A stretch of DNA of 64,000 nt, taken from positions 496,001 to 560,000 of the forward strand of contig NZ_SSOC01000005.1 in NCBI RefSeq assembly GCF_004801295.1, read 5' to 3'. Source of the DNA: Pseudothauera nasutitermitis (GTDB lineage: Bacteria; Pseudomonadota; Gammaproteobacteria; Burkholderiales; Rhodocyclaceae). The notes under the pieces are model-generated. The model was not told the origin of the DNA. It ran no database searches and worked only from the letters and a program-made list of their open reading frames with translations. The translations under genes were made by a program, and so were the position numbers. This document shows positions 37,913 through 49,399 of this stretch, in pieces (the first letter of the stretch is position 1; each line of letters begins with the position of its first letter).

Positions 37913-38545
37913 TCACCATGTCCGAACGAAATCTATTGCCCTCTTGTAGTCGTCGTATGTGTCGATGTCCATCGCGCGCACCTTCAGGCCTTTCATAGGA
38001 AGATATTCCTCGATTTGATTAAAGACGGTGCCGGATGTATAACGAACCTTGTCCCTCCGAAGGCAGGCAGGCCCGGTCCATTCATAATCGCCGTTTTCTC
38101 GCGAAAACATCACCACGTCGCCGTGCCTGTTCGTGCGAACGAAGACTGCTTCATCCGACGAGCGTTCGGCATAGGCAACATATTCAGATGGATGTTGGAG
38201 GCACATCTTGACGTCTTCGGGGTGTACCAACAAATCACCATCCCATTCGATGACGTACTCATTTGCGTCCCGGCTACCCAAATAGAAGCTTGCACCGGTC
38301 TGCGTGTTGAAATAGTTGTGGTTGTAGATGAATACGACGTCCCGCCGCTTTTCAAGAACCGCGCTGATGATCGAATTTGCCTCATACCCGACCACGATCC
38401 GCAAATCCTCGACATTCTGAAATAAATCCAGCTGCCAATGGATCAGCGGTTTTCCATTAATATCTATCAGCGCTTTGGTCTGCCCAAGCCCAAGTCTGGA
38501 GCCGATGCCGGCACAACTCAGAACAACTGATTTAGTTGACGGCAT
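37913..38545 (-). CDS. LicC-like nucleotidyltransferase
   Basis: A 210-residue NTP-transferase. The start is the ATG after GAGGAGG. It has SVVLSCAGIGSRLGLGQTKA (nucleotide loop), INGKPLIHWQL, NYFNTQTGASFYLGS and VIEWDGDLLVHPED, close to the phosphocholine cytidylyltransferase LicC and aminoethylphosphonate cytidylyltransferase group. It would make a CDP-activated alcohol for LicD. The gene overlaps the HAD gene by 28 bp. Confidence 0.82.
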   Translation of the reverse strand: MPSTKSVVLSCAGIGSRLGLGQTKALIDINGKPLIHWQLDLFQNVEDLRIVVGYEANSIISAVLEKRRDVVFIYNHNYFNTQTGASFYLGSRDANEYVIEWDGDLLVHPEDVKMCLQHPSEYVAYAERSSDEAVFVRTNRHGDVVMFSRENGDYEWTGPACLRRDKVRYTSGTVFNQIEEYLPMKGLKVRAMDIDTYDDYKRAIDFVRTW

Positions 38546-39117
38546 AGTGCCTCCTCGTCGAAAACGGCATAGTCTGCGATAGTAAGAACACTTCTGGCCG
38601 GGTAGTGCGTCAGCCCGCATGCGATGGAAACGTGGGCTTCGCGCATGGCTTCAACATCATTGTTTCCGTCGCCAATGAAGACGACTTTTTCGTTTCTATC
38701 CTTGTAATGTCTGACCACGTTTTCTTTCTTCAGGATGACCTTTATACGGTCTATCCTGTTATCGATAACTGTAGCTTCCGATCCAAAAAACCGGCAGTCC
38801 AGCTTTCTCGACAAACTGGTTGTCCAGCAGGTCAGATTACCGGTGGCGATGGCGCAATGCTCTGCATTGATTTTGATGAATTCCCGGATTTTCGGGTGCA
38901 TGGCGACATCTCCCAGCAATTCGTCCACCTTATCGACTGGGAGTTTGCCGAGTATATGAACCCGCTTGATGAAGCTTTCGACGAACGGGATGTTTCCCTG
39001 GATCGTTTCCCTCGTCAGAGCTTCTATCTGCTCCGCGACCTGAAAATGTTCAGCAATCAACGGTAAAGTTTCCTGGGAAGTCACCGTTCCATCGAGATCA
39101 AAAATGAAAGTGGTCAT
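38518..39117 (-). CDS. HAD-superfamily phosphatase (phosphoserine-phosphatase-like)
   Basis: A 199-residue HAD protein. Motif I is FIFDLDGTVTSQE, motif II is CAIATGNLTCW, and motif IV is VVFIGDGNNDVEAMREA. This resembles the SerB/HAD-IB group. In this operon it may remove a phosphate from a glycan precursor or a phospho-amino acid. Its 28-bp overlap with the LicC-like gene suggests linked functions. Confidence 0.85.
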   Translation of the reverse strand: MTTFIFDLDGTVTSQETLPLIAEHFQVAEQIEALTRETIQGNIPFVESFIKRVHILGKLPVDKVDELLGDVAMHPKIREFIKINAEHCAIATGNLTCWTTSLSRKLDCRFFGSEATVIDNRIDRIKVILKKENVVRHYKDRNEKVVFIGDGNNDVEAMREAHVSIACGLTHYPARSVLTIADYAVFDEEALCRQLNQLF

Positions 39118-39127
39118 TCTTACACTG

Positions 39128-39250
39128 CTTATTCGGTTGACAAGTGCTGGTTACTTCGTCCAACAGTAACACGTGCGGATCTCGATACGGGGTACGTCCG
39201 ATGCCCTGCTCGTGATGCTGCATTTTCAATCCCCCATCCAGTTTTCCACC
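39128..39250 (-). pseudogene. Degraded fragment of an ABC-transporter ATPase
   Basis: The reading frame here includes HEQGIGRTPYRDPHVLLLDE followed by VTS. This matches the QRIGIARALYRDP-LLLDEATS region (signature end to Walker B) of ABC ATPases and LDGG before it resembles LSGG. Only this piece remains. It lies right after the intact ABC transporter gene (39308-41059) on the same strand, so it is a leftover from a related gene. Confidence 0.65.
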
Positions 39251-39307
39251 CGCATTCCCGCAGAACAAGTCAAAGTAGTTGTCGCCTGATTCATGCAACC
39301 AACGTCA

Positions 39308-41058
<1,751 letters not shown>

Positions 41059-41059
<1 letters not shown>

Positions 41060-42537
41060 CAGTCTTCCGTGCCTTTCAGCATGCGTCCGCCCCGGTCGGT
41101 AAGCCGATATTTTTGCAGCCGGCTCTGTGGTCTGTCTGGAAGGGTCATTTCGATGATGCCGAGTTCCAGCAGGCGGCGAACTTGCTTGTGTAGCTCGCCC
41201 GATACCGTGGCGTGGCCCAGGGCCTTGGCCAGTTCGGCTTTGCCGGCGGTTTGTTCGCGCAGCAGCAGCGCTACCTTGGCTGCTAGCCGTGACTCTAGCC
41301 GTGACTCTAGCCGTGACTCTAGCCGTGACGGATCGGCATGTTTATCGCCTGAGACTGGATGATCGTCGGATGTGGGCGGGCCTGGGGCATGATGCCGCCC
41401 CAAGTAAATGCTCAGCCGCAAGCCGGTGGCAATTTCCGCGATGACGGGTTCCGGCAGCCCCAGCCGGGCGGCTTCACCGAAGATGCGCCGGATGCCGCTA
41501 CCCCATTGTTCGGTCAGCCCAAGTTCGCGGAACACGCGGGCGATGACCGGGTTGCGGATGCGGGAGACGCCGCTTTTCATGTCGTCGATGGTCATGCCCG
41601 GCAACAGCAGGCCGGGGCTTTCGATGTCGATGCGGTCGTCGAAGAAGGCAACCCGGATGGGCGCGCCGCGCTGGGCGTAGTCGCTGTGCACCAGGGCATT
41701 GACGATGGTCTCGCGCAGCATGGCCAACGGAATGCTCCAGACGTCTTCGCGTCGCATGGCGCCGAAGCGGGCGGTCTTGAAGGCGTGCTTTTTCAGGAAC
41801 AGTTCGATCTGTTCCACGGCGTCGGGCAGGTGGGCATGCACTTCGTGCTGGTCGAAGATGTCCACCTTGTCGAGCCCGCGAAAGCGCCCGCACTGTACCC
41901 AGGCGTCGGGGAAGTGCTGTTCGCGTTCCTTGCCGAACAGCAGTACGGCGCCTTGCGTGGGCACCGGGCGACCTTGTTCGAGGCGCAGCAGCTTCAGGGT
42001 TTGCAGGGCCTTCTCGTCCACTGTCCGTTCGGGGCCGAACAGGCGCGCGATGGCTGCCAGGTCCAGATCGTCCGTGCCCAGGTCCGGCATGGGCTGTTCG
42101 TCGAACACCAAGCCGGCGGCTGCGCGGCGCGTCTCGGCAATCCAGTCAGGCCCAGCCTGCCGGTTGCTGGAGCCCAGACGCACGTAAACGCCTTGTGCGG
42201 GGCCCTGGCTGTTAAGGTAGTGCGGCCGGGCACTGCTGGGAAACACTTCCACCACCAACACCGTGTATTGGTTGACGCCCAGCAGTTCGACGCTGGGTAC
42301 CAGGCGCGGCGAGATGCCGTCAGCAATCAGGTTACAGATGCGCTCTTCTGCGTCCAGCGGATCGGCCACTCCAACTACCTGGCGCGCATCGTCCACCCCG
42401 ATGACCAGCCGGCCTCCCGCCGAGTTGGCGAAGGCCACCACCGTCTTGAGCACATTGCGCGGCGATGACAGGTCGCGCTTGAACTCCAGCGTCTTGCCTT
42501 CGGGCTGCTTGAGCAACGGATCCATCGGCAGTTTCAT
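41059..42537 (-). CDS. AlbA_2/Schlafen-domain ATP-binding protein (RecG-like putative regulator)
   Basis: A 492-residue protein. The N-terminal AlbA_2 domain has KTLEFKRDLSSPRNVLKTVV and GGRLVIGVDDARQVVGV; the middle has a GHKL-like ATP-helicase-like part with LRETIVNALVHSDYAQRGAP, NPVIARVFRELGLTEQWGSGI. The C-terminus is a winged helix. It contains an S-R-L-E four-residue repeat, encoded by a 12-bp tandem repeat, that links the last two domains. The gene family is often called transcriptional regulator or defence-related; the function here is unknown. It precedes the flippase gene with a one-base overlap. Confidence 0.8.
41283..41330 (-). repeat. 12-bp tandem repeat, four copies
   Basis: On the plus strand CTAGCCGTGACT is repeated three times and a fourth copy differs in one base. 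It encodes SRLE repeats in the linker of the AlbA_2 protein. A 12-bp unit changes copy number without frameshift, so the linker length may vary between strains. Confidence 0.9.
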
Positions 42538-42839
42538 GGTTGGTAGCGGGGGCGGTGAAGCAGAGGTCCGGTATTTACGGCGGCGACCAGCATAGCCGCC
42601 ACCTCATCCTGCTGCATTTCGCTCGGGCCCTGGCTTCCTTGTAATACCGCTCGGCCTCGGGGAAGTCGCCGGCCTTGAAGCCCAGGGCCTGGAAATACGG
42701 CTGCGTATGCACCGGAATGTAGCATCGTTTGTCAGGGCTATGCCGCCCTCGGCGATGGTGATGGTTTTGACGAACCGGGATGAACCGGCGTCATGGACTA
42801 CAATGGCCGCCCTGTTTCCAGCCTATACTCGAAAAGCCG
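42538..42839. other. Border region with the aminotransferase remnant
   Basis: About 302 bp between the AlbA_2 gene and the PhnA-like gene. The only recognisable content is the aminotransferase remnant at 42560-42724. The rest (42725-42839) would hold the promoter of the PhnA-like gene; I see no clear elements. Confidence 0.6.
42560..42724 (-). pseudogene. Frameshifted 3' fragment of a PseC-type aminotransferase gene
   Basis: One frame reads YIPVHTQPYFQALGF then KAGDFPEAERYYKEA, the C-terminal part of DegT/DnrJ/EryC1 aminotransferases such as PseC. The next frame continues with SEMQQDEVAAMLVAAV, the end of the same enzyme. A small out-of-frame deletion seems to lie between them, near 42630. 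The rest of the gene is missing. It points to a lost pseudaminic- or legionaminic-type sugar pathway at this locus. Confidence 0.75.
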
Positions 42840-43178
42840 ATGAGTACCCTGCCCTCCTGCCCCCAATGTAGTTCCGAATACACCTACGAAGACGGCACCA
42901 ACTACGTGTGCCCGGAATGCGCGCACGAATGGCCGCAGACCGTCGCAGCGAGTGAGGAGGAAAGCCGCGTGGTGCGTGACGCCAACGGCAACGTGCTGCA
43001 GGACGGCGACACGGTGGTGGTGATCAAGGATCTGAAAGTGAAGGGCGCTTCTTCCGTGCTGAAGGTGGGCACCAAGGTGAAGAACATCCGCCTGGTGGAG
43101 GGCGACCACGATATCGACTGCAAGATCGACGGTTTCGGATCGATGGGGCTGAAGTCGGAGTTCGTGAAGAAGGCCTAA
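42840..43178 (+). CDS. Zinc-ribbon PhnA/YjdM family protein
   Basis: A 112-residue protein. The N-terminal zinc ribbon has SCPQCSSEY and [10 protein letters not shown]. The C-terminal KOW-like barrel has [20 protein letters not shown] and [17 protein letters not shown]. This is the YjdM (formerly PhnA) pattern. The function is not settled in any organism; phosphonate hydrolysis was claimed for the name, but not for YjdM itself. It converges on pilR. Confidence 0.92.
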   Translation: MSTLPSCPQCSSEYTYEDGTNYVCPECAHEWPQTVAASEEESRVVRDANGNVLQDGDTVVVIKDLKVKGASSVLKVGTKVKNIRLVEGDHDIDCKIDGFGSMGLKSEFVKKA

Positions 43179-43233
43179 ACCGGGCGATTGCCCCACATCG
43201 ACCAGCACCATCCCAATCTTGGGGGTTGATAAC

Positions 43234-44591
<1,358 letters not shown>

Positions 44592-44595
<4 letters not shown>

Positions 44596-46157
44596 GATGT
44601 GCTCCGGCCGGTCAGGGTGAAATGCGCGCCGCCTTCGCCGGGGGCGAGTTCCAGCACGGCGCCGTTGGCTTCGGCGAGTTCGCGGGCGATGTACAGCCCC
44701 AGCCCGGTGCCTTTGGGGTGGGAGGTGAAGAAGGGTTCGAAGATCTTCGCGCGGTCGGCCTCGGACACGCCGGGGCCATCGTCGGAGACGTGCAGGATGA
44801 CCACGCCCGGGGTGTCCGTTTCCGCACGGATCCGGATGGAACCCGGTGCGCCGCTGCAATGGCGGCGGGCATTGTCGAGCAGGTTCACGAGGATCTGCTG
44901 CAGATGGGTACGATCCGCGGAGAAGCTGACGTCGGCGGCGATGTCGATCTGGAAGATGCGGCGCTCTTCTTCGCCGCACCCCAGGCAGAGCTGATCCACC
45001 AGCCCGCCGACGAATTCGTTCAGCGGCACGGTGTCGGGCAAGGCCTCGTCACGCCGGCCGAGGGCCAGCACGTCGCGCACCATGCGTTCGATGCGCCCGG
45101 CATTGTCGTTGATGATGCGCACCAGGCGCGCCTGCATGTCGCGGCGGTTTTCGTCGAGCAGCAGTTCGGCGGCCTGCGAGACGGCCGACAGCGGGTTGCG
45201 GATTTCGTGCGCCATGCTGGCGGTGAGCCGCCCCAGCGCGGCCAGCTTGAGTTGCTGGATCTGGCGCTGGATTTCCTCGAAATCACTGAGGTAGATCACC
45301 GTGTAGATCACCGTGTCGCCATCGCCGCCGGCTTCCACGGTACGGCAGCGTAGGCTGCGCCTGGCGCGGCCGAGACGGGTCAGGCTGTCCTCACGGCCGC
45401 GCTCGACGGTACGCGCTGCCAGAAAGGCGTCCAGCTCGCTGAGCAGCGCGCCTTCGGGCAGATCGATGCCGAGCAGGTTGGAGGCCCGCGCGTTGGCGTG
45501 GCGGATGCGCCCTTCGGCATCAAGCACGATCACGCCATCCTGCAGGTCGCGGATGATGCGTTCGTTGATGGCCTGCTGGCTGGCCAGTTCGGCGCCCCGG
45601 CGGCGGGCCAGCGCTTCGTTGGCCTGCGCGCGGCGGGCGAGCAGGCGGGCGATGACGGCAATGGCGAAGAAGCCCGCGCAGGCGATGCCGACCTGGAAGA
45701 AGTCGGCGGGCCAACCGCCGGAAATGAACCGCCAGGTGTTTTCCGAGAGCACCAACACGGTCGCCAGCGCCGCGTGGAACAACACGGTGCGCTCGCGCGA
45801 CACCAGCCCGGAGCCCGCCAGCACCACGGTCATCAGCAGCAGGGGCACGCCGCTGCGGTAGCCGCCGCTGGCCCACATCAGCACGGCCAGCGCGACGATG
45901 TCGATGACGCCCTGCAGGGCGGCCACGCGGTCGAAGCCCAGACGCTGGATGGCATCCGGAAAGCCCAGCAGCAACACGGCGGTGAGGTACACGACCGCCG
46001 CGCCGAGGAACACACGGGGCGATTCGCCGCCCAGGTTCAGTTCCTGCCCGGCGACGACGAACAGCCCGGCCAGGATCAGGCGGAATACGTTGAGATAGCG
46101 CAGGGAAACGCGGCGGGTCTGCTCCAAGCCGTCGAAAGCGGGCGCAACCGCGTTCAT
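44592..46157 (-). CDS. pilS: Sensor histidine kinase PilS
   Basis: A 521-residue kinase. Six N-terminal spans (LNVFRLILAGLFVVAGQEL and following) are typical of PilS. A PAS-like region follows (IRDLQDGVIVLDAEGRIRHA), then HisKA with the phospho-acceptor His in ASMAHEIRNPLSAVSQAAE and an HATPase with SDDGPGVSE and GTGLGLYIARELAE. It overlaps pilR as ATGA. It monitors pilin level in the membrane in Pseudomonas and drives pilA transcription. Confidence 0.93.
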
Positions 46158-46397
46158 TCAGGGCCTTCCGCTGCCCAGCCTGCGATGCTCTTCGCTGCAG
46201 TAGAAGGCACCTTCGTGGCGCACGCCCTCGCTCTCCGGCACATGCACGCCGCAGTGGCGGCAGGCCAGCATGCGCTCGGCGGCGGCCTTCTTCGCCTTGC
46301 CGCCGGCCGGGCCCCTGCGCGCGCTCATCCTGCGCAGGGCGTTGCGCACCCACCAGACGGCGATGACGACGAGAATGAAGATCAGCAGAGTGCGCAC
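46158..46397 (-). CDS. PP0621-family small membrane protein
   Basis: A 79-residue protein. One N-terminal span (LLIFILVVIAVWWVRNAL) is followed by a short basic linker and a Cys/His zinc-type motif (LACRHCGVHVPESEG and FYCSEEHRRLG). It lies directly upstream of pilS (no gap), a common position in betaproteobacteria. The function is unknown. Confidence 0.8.
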   Translation of the reverse strand: MRTLLIFILVVIAVWWVRNALRRMSARRGPAGGKAKKAAAERMLACRHCGVHVPESEGVRHEGAFYCSEEHRRLGSGRP

Positions 46398-46457
46398 GGC
46401 GACAGGCGAAGATGGGGAAGCGGGCCGGCGCAGTGTAGCACGCGGGCGGGGCGGCTC

Positions 46458-47378
46458 TCAGCGTGCCAGCAGGCGCTCGCCCTCGCGGCGGGCCACGCCG
46501 GCACGCAGCAGTTCGTCGACCAGCCAGATGGTCAGCGCATCCACCGACAGGCCGAGGAAACGCGTGTTGGCGATGCGGTACAGCGGCACTTCGGCCAGCT
46601 GTCCGGCCAGTTCATCGACCGTCATGGCGCGGCGCTCCAGCAGGGTGAAGGTGACGCAGGCACGCATGGCGTTGCGCGCGATGCGCGCGCCGTCCTGCTC
46701 GAAGGCGCGGATGCGGCCGAAGGCGCGCTCCAGCGCGTCGTCGAACTCCACGAAGGGCGATCCGTGGCCGGGAATCACCACCTCCACCGGCAGGCGGGCG
46801 ATGGCTTCCAGCGTGCGGCGCGCCTCCCCCAGGCCGTCGCCGCTGCCCAGCACGTCGGCGAACAGGATGCCGAAGCCGTCGCGCCACAGGGCATCGCCGG
46901 AGATCAGCACGCGATGCTCGGGATTGTGGAACACCAGCGCGTCCATGTCGTGGCCGGGGGCGGCCAGTGCCTGCCATTGCAGCCCGCCGGCGACGAAGGA
47001 TTCACCGGCGGCCAGCGCGTGGTCGGCACTGAAGCGTTCGCCGTGCTGGGCGGCCACGCTGAGCAGCAAAGCCTCCTCATCCCAGCGCTGCACGGCGTCG
47101 AACATGCCGGCGGGTACGGTGATCTCGCAGCCGAAGGCGCGGCGCAGCGCCGCGTTGCCGCCGATGTGGTCGGAGTGCGAGTGGGTGTTGATCAGCCGGG
47201 TGAGCGGCTTGTCGCCGAGGCCTGCGCGCAGCAGGGCGACGGTCTGCCCGGCATGGCTGAGGTAGCCGCTGTCGATCAGCGTGGCGCCGTCACCGTCGTC
47301 GAGCAGGATGTTGTTGGCCGACAGCCAGCCGCGTTCGAACACCCGCAGCCCGTCGGGCAGGCGCACCGGCGCGGTCAA
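46458..47378 (-). CDS. MBL-fold metallo-hydrolase
   Basis: A 306-residue protein. The start is the TTG that overlaps the DUF1289 stop, with GAGGGCAGCGA before it; an ATG is not available close by. Metal ligands are in INTHSHSDHIGGNAAL, in LAAPGHDMDALV and in ISGDALWRDGFG. It belongs to the glyoxalase-II/hydrolase branch of the metallo-beta-lactamase fold. The substrate is unknown. Confidence 0.85.
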   Translation of the reverse strand: MTAPVRLPDGLRVFERGWLSANNILLDDGDGATLIDSGYLSHAGQTVALLRAGLGDKPLTRLINTHSHSDHIGGNAALRRAFGCEITVPAGMFDAVQRWDEEALLLSVAAQHGERFSADHALAAGESFVAGGLQWQALAAPGHDMDALVFHNPEHRVLISGDALWRDGFGILFADVLGSGDGLGEARRTLEAIARLPVEVVIPGHGSPFVEFDDALERAFGRIRAFEQDGARIARNAMRACVTFTLLERRAMTVDELAGQLAEVPLYRIANTRFLGLSVDALTIWLVDELLRAGVARREGERLLAR

Positions 47379-47581
47379 TCGCTGCCCTCGCCGAGCGCGG
47401 CGGCCACGTTGGGCGGCAGCGGGGCTTCCACCGCGGAAGGCTGCGAATGCGGCATTTCCGCCGCTGGCGGCTCGGCCACCGGCACGCCGTGGATTTCTTC
47501 CGACGTACGTCCGCAGCCCAGACACACGCCGGTGTCCCAGTCGATCATGCACACACCCACGCACAGCGCATCGCCACTCAT
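47375..47581 (-). CDS. DUF1289 protein, small cysteine-rich
   Basis: A 68-residue protein. It starts MSGDALCVGVCMIDWDTGVC with LGCGRTSEEI: the four-cysteine DUF1289 core. The C-terminal 35 residues are Pro- and Ala-rich. It overlaps both neighbours by 4 bp. The family may bind iron-sulfur or zinc; the role is unknown. Confidence 0.8.
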   Translation of the reverse strand: MSGDALCVGVCMIDWDTGVCLGCGRTSEEIHGVPVAEPPAAEMPHSQPSAVEAPLPPNVAAALGEGSD

Positions 47582-47793
47582 TCCACATTCTCCAATCCAT
47601 CCAGACCCCGCGCGGCACGCCGGCCGGCCACGGCAGCCAGGATGCGCCGCCGTTCGGCATCGTCCGCAGCGCCCCAGCGCGCGATCTCGTCCAGCGTGCG
47701 CAGACAGCCGGCGCACAGGCCGCTGTCCGGCTCCATGCGGCATACGTTGATGCAGGGCGAGGGGATGCCCTCCTTATTGATTCGAACCGGCAC
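47578..47793 (-). CDS. DUF1289 protein, second copy
   Basis: About 71 residues from the GTG preceded by GGGGAG. The core is IPSPCINVCRMEPDSGLCAG followed by CLRTLDEIARWG, the typical DUF1289 wording. Its stop overlaps the next start as ATGA. A longer ATG reading frame runs into the VapC gene and is unlikely. The two adjacent DUF1289 genes differ well beyond recent duplication. Confidence 0.85.
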   Translation of the reverse strand: MPVRINKEGIPSPCINVCRMEPDSGLCAGCLRTLDEIARWGAADDAERRRILAAVAGRRAARGLDGLENVE

Positions 47794-48199
47794 CGTGCTC
47801 CCCGGAAGATAGCGCCGACCAAAGGCCAAGATGCTCCACGAAGGGATCGAAATCCCGATCGCTGTACAGTAGCGGCAAGGCTGATTCGATGCAGCGCGTG
47901 GCGATCACGGTATCAATGGTCTTGCGCACGGTGATCCCCATCGAACGCAAAATCCGGTAATTCCGCGCCGCCTGGATGGCGATGTCCTGCCCACCCAGCT
48001 CGACGAGCTCCAGCGAAGTCATCAGTTTCCTGGCCTGGTTGAAATCCCGCTCATTGGAGAAACCCTGCAGTACCTCGGTCAGGATCAGGTCGCCGATCGC
48101 AATCAATTCGACACCCAGCAGGGCATCCAGCTTTTCCGTCTGGGGTGTCGGGACGCCACGGAAGTAGTCGATCCAGACACTGGAATCGACCAGGATCAT
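47774..48199 (-). CDS. VapC-type PIN toxin
   Basis: A 141-residue PIN-domain ribonuclease with MILVDSSVWIDYFRG (first Asp), LILTEVLQGFSNERDF (Glu) and TIDTVIATRCIESALPLLYS with DRDFDPF (later acidic residues). It overlaps its antitoxin by 4 bp. The C-terminal end overlaps the DUF1289 GTG start by 20 bp. Confidence 0.92.
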   Translation of the reverse strand: MILVDSSVWIDYFRGVPTPQTEKLDALLGVELIAIGDLILTEVLQGFSNERDFNQARKLMTSLELVELGGQDIAIQAARNYRILRSMGITVRKTIDTVIATRCIESALPLLYSDRDFDPFVEHLGLWSALSSGEHGAGSNQ

Positions 48200-48390
48200 C
48201 GGTCGGTTCTCATCGCATCCAGATCACCCTGCCACGCAAGCTTGCCGCGAAAGCTGCGGATTTCTTCCTGCTGGCGCAGACGCAGCAGAGTGCGCAGGCC
48301 CAGTTCGACAGCCTCACGCTTGGTTTTCAGCCCTGTGGCCCGCAAGGTGCTGTCCATCAGTTCGTCATCAATCAGGATGTTGGTGCGCAT
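48196..48390 (-). CDS. VapB-type antitoxin
   Basis: A 64-residue protein with a ribbon-helix-helix-like start (MRTNILIDDELMDSTLRATG) and the KTKREAVELGLRTLLRL helix of the PF09957 VapB family. It should neutralise VapC and repress its own operon through the palindrome just upstream. Confidence 0.9.
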   Translation of the reverse strand: MRTNILIDDELMDSTLRATGLKTKREAVELGLRTLLRLRQQEEIRSFRGKLAWQGDLDAMRTDR

Positions 48391-48391
48391 G

Positions 48392-48421
48392 ATGTGTATC
48401 CTTTTGCAGTTTCATACACAT
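48392..48421. promoter_or_regulatory. VapB operator
   Basis: ATGTGTAT, 14 bases, ATACACAT: perfect 8-bp inverted arms just before the vapB start codon. This size and position are usual for autoregulation of a VapBC operon. Confidence 0.65.
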
Positions 48422-48459
48422 TATAGGCAACCCCCACTGCCTCACAAGCGTATCGGCCG

Positions 48460-49386
48460 CTACACGCCAGCCTTGGCCCGCTTGGCCAGCACCGCGCGGG
48501 CCACGCGCGAGGCCGGCGCCCGGCCCAGTTGCGCGCTGATCCAGGCGGCCACGTCGACCAGCACGTCCAGGTCGACGCCGGTTTCGATGCCCATGCCGGC
48601 GAACAGCCAGACCAGCTCTTCCGTGGCCACGTTGCCGGAGGCGCCGGCTGCATACGGGCAGCCGCCCAGCCCGCCCACCGAGGCATCGAACACCGCCACG
48701 CCCATTTGCAGCGAGGCGTACACGTTGGCCGCCGCCATGCCATAGGTGTCGTGATAGTGGCCGGCTAGGCGTTCCACCGGCACGCGGCGCGCCACCGTTT
48801 CGAGCATGCGCGAGATGGACGCCGGGTTGCCGGTGCCGATGGTATCGCCCAGGGAGATTTCGTAACACCCCATGCCAAGCAGGGTTTCCGCCACCTCGGC
48901 GACCTTCCCGGGGGTCACCGGGCCCTCGTACGGACAGCCGGCCACACAGGATACGTAGCCGCGCACGCGCACGCCGGCCGCGCGCGCCGCCTCGGTGACC
49001 GGGCGGAAGCGCTCCAGCGATTCGGCGATGGAGCAGTTGATGTTCTTGCGGCTGAAGGACTCGCTGGCCGCGCCGAACACCGCCACCTCGCGAGCGCCGG
49101 CTGCCAGCGCGGCTTCGAAGCCCTGCAGGTTGGGGGTGAGCACCGGGTAGTCCGGCCCGGCCGGCGCCGCGCCGCCCAGCACGCGGGCGAGCACCTCGGC
49201 GTGGTCGGCCATCTGCGGCACCCACCTGGGCGAGACGAAGGCAGTGGCCTCGATGGCCGGCAGGCCTGCGGCGGCCAGCCGGCGGATCAGTTCGACCTTG
49301 GTATCGGCGGGCACCAGTTGCTTTTCATTCTGCAGGCCGTCGCGCGGGCCGACTTCGACGATGCGCACCTTTTGCGGCAGATTCAT
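48460..49386 (-). CDS. liuE: Hydroxymethylglutaryl-CoA lyase
   Basis: A 308-residue TIM-barrel enzyme. It has VRIVEVGPRDGLQNEKQLVP at the N-terminus (metal Asp in GPRDGLQNE), AGHYHDTYGMAAANVYASL (metal His) and the flexible Cys loop ASVGGLGGCPYAAGASGN. It cleaves HMG-CoA to acetoacetate and acetyl-CoA, the last step of leucine degradation. It is the last gene of the liu operon, 13 bp after the biotin carboxylase gene. Also called mvaB. Confidence 0.95.
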   Translation of the reverse strand: MNLPQKVRIVEVGPRDGLQNEKQLVPADTKVELIRRLAAAGLPAIEATAFVSPRWVPQMADHAEVLARVLGGAAPAGPDYPVLTPNLQGFEAALAAGAREVAVFGAASESFSRKNINCSIAESLERFRPVTEAARAAGVRVRGYVSCVAGCPYEGPVTPGKVAEVAETLLGMGCYEISLGDTIGTGNPASISRMLETVARRVPVERLAGHYHDTYGMAAANVYASLQMGVAVFDASVGGLGGCPYAAGASGNVATEELVWLFAGMGIETGVDLDVLVDVAAWISAQLGRAPASRVARAVLAKRAKAGV

Positions 49387-49399
49387 GCCAACGCCTCCT

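Noticed and set aside
41283-41330. CRISPR-like array
   Set aside because: The units are contiguous 12-bp copies with no spacers inside a coding gene, so it is a simple tandem repeat.
42534-42725. 63-residue intact small gene before the PhnA-like gene
   Set aside because: Its first half is out of frame with the aminotransferase similarity and its second half is the aminotransferase tail, so it is a pseudogene fragment, not a gene.
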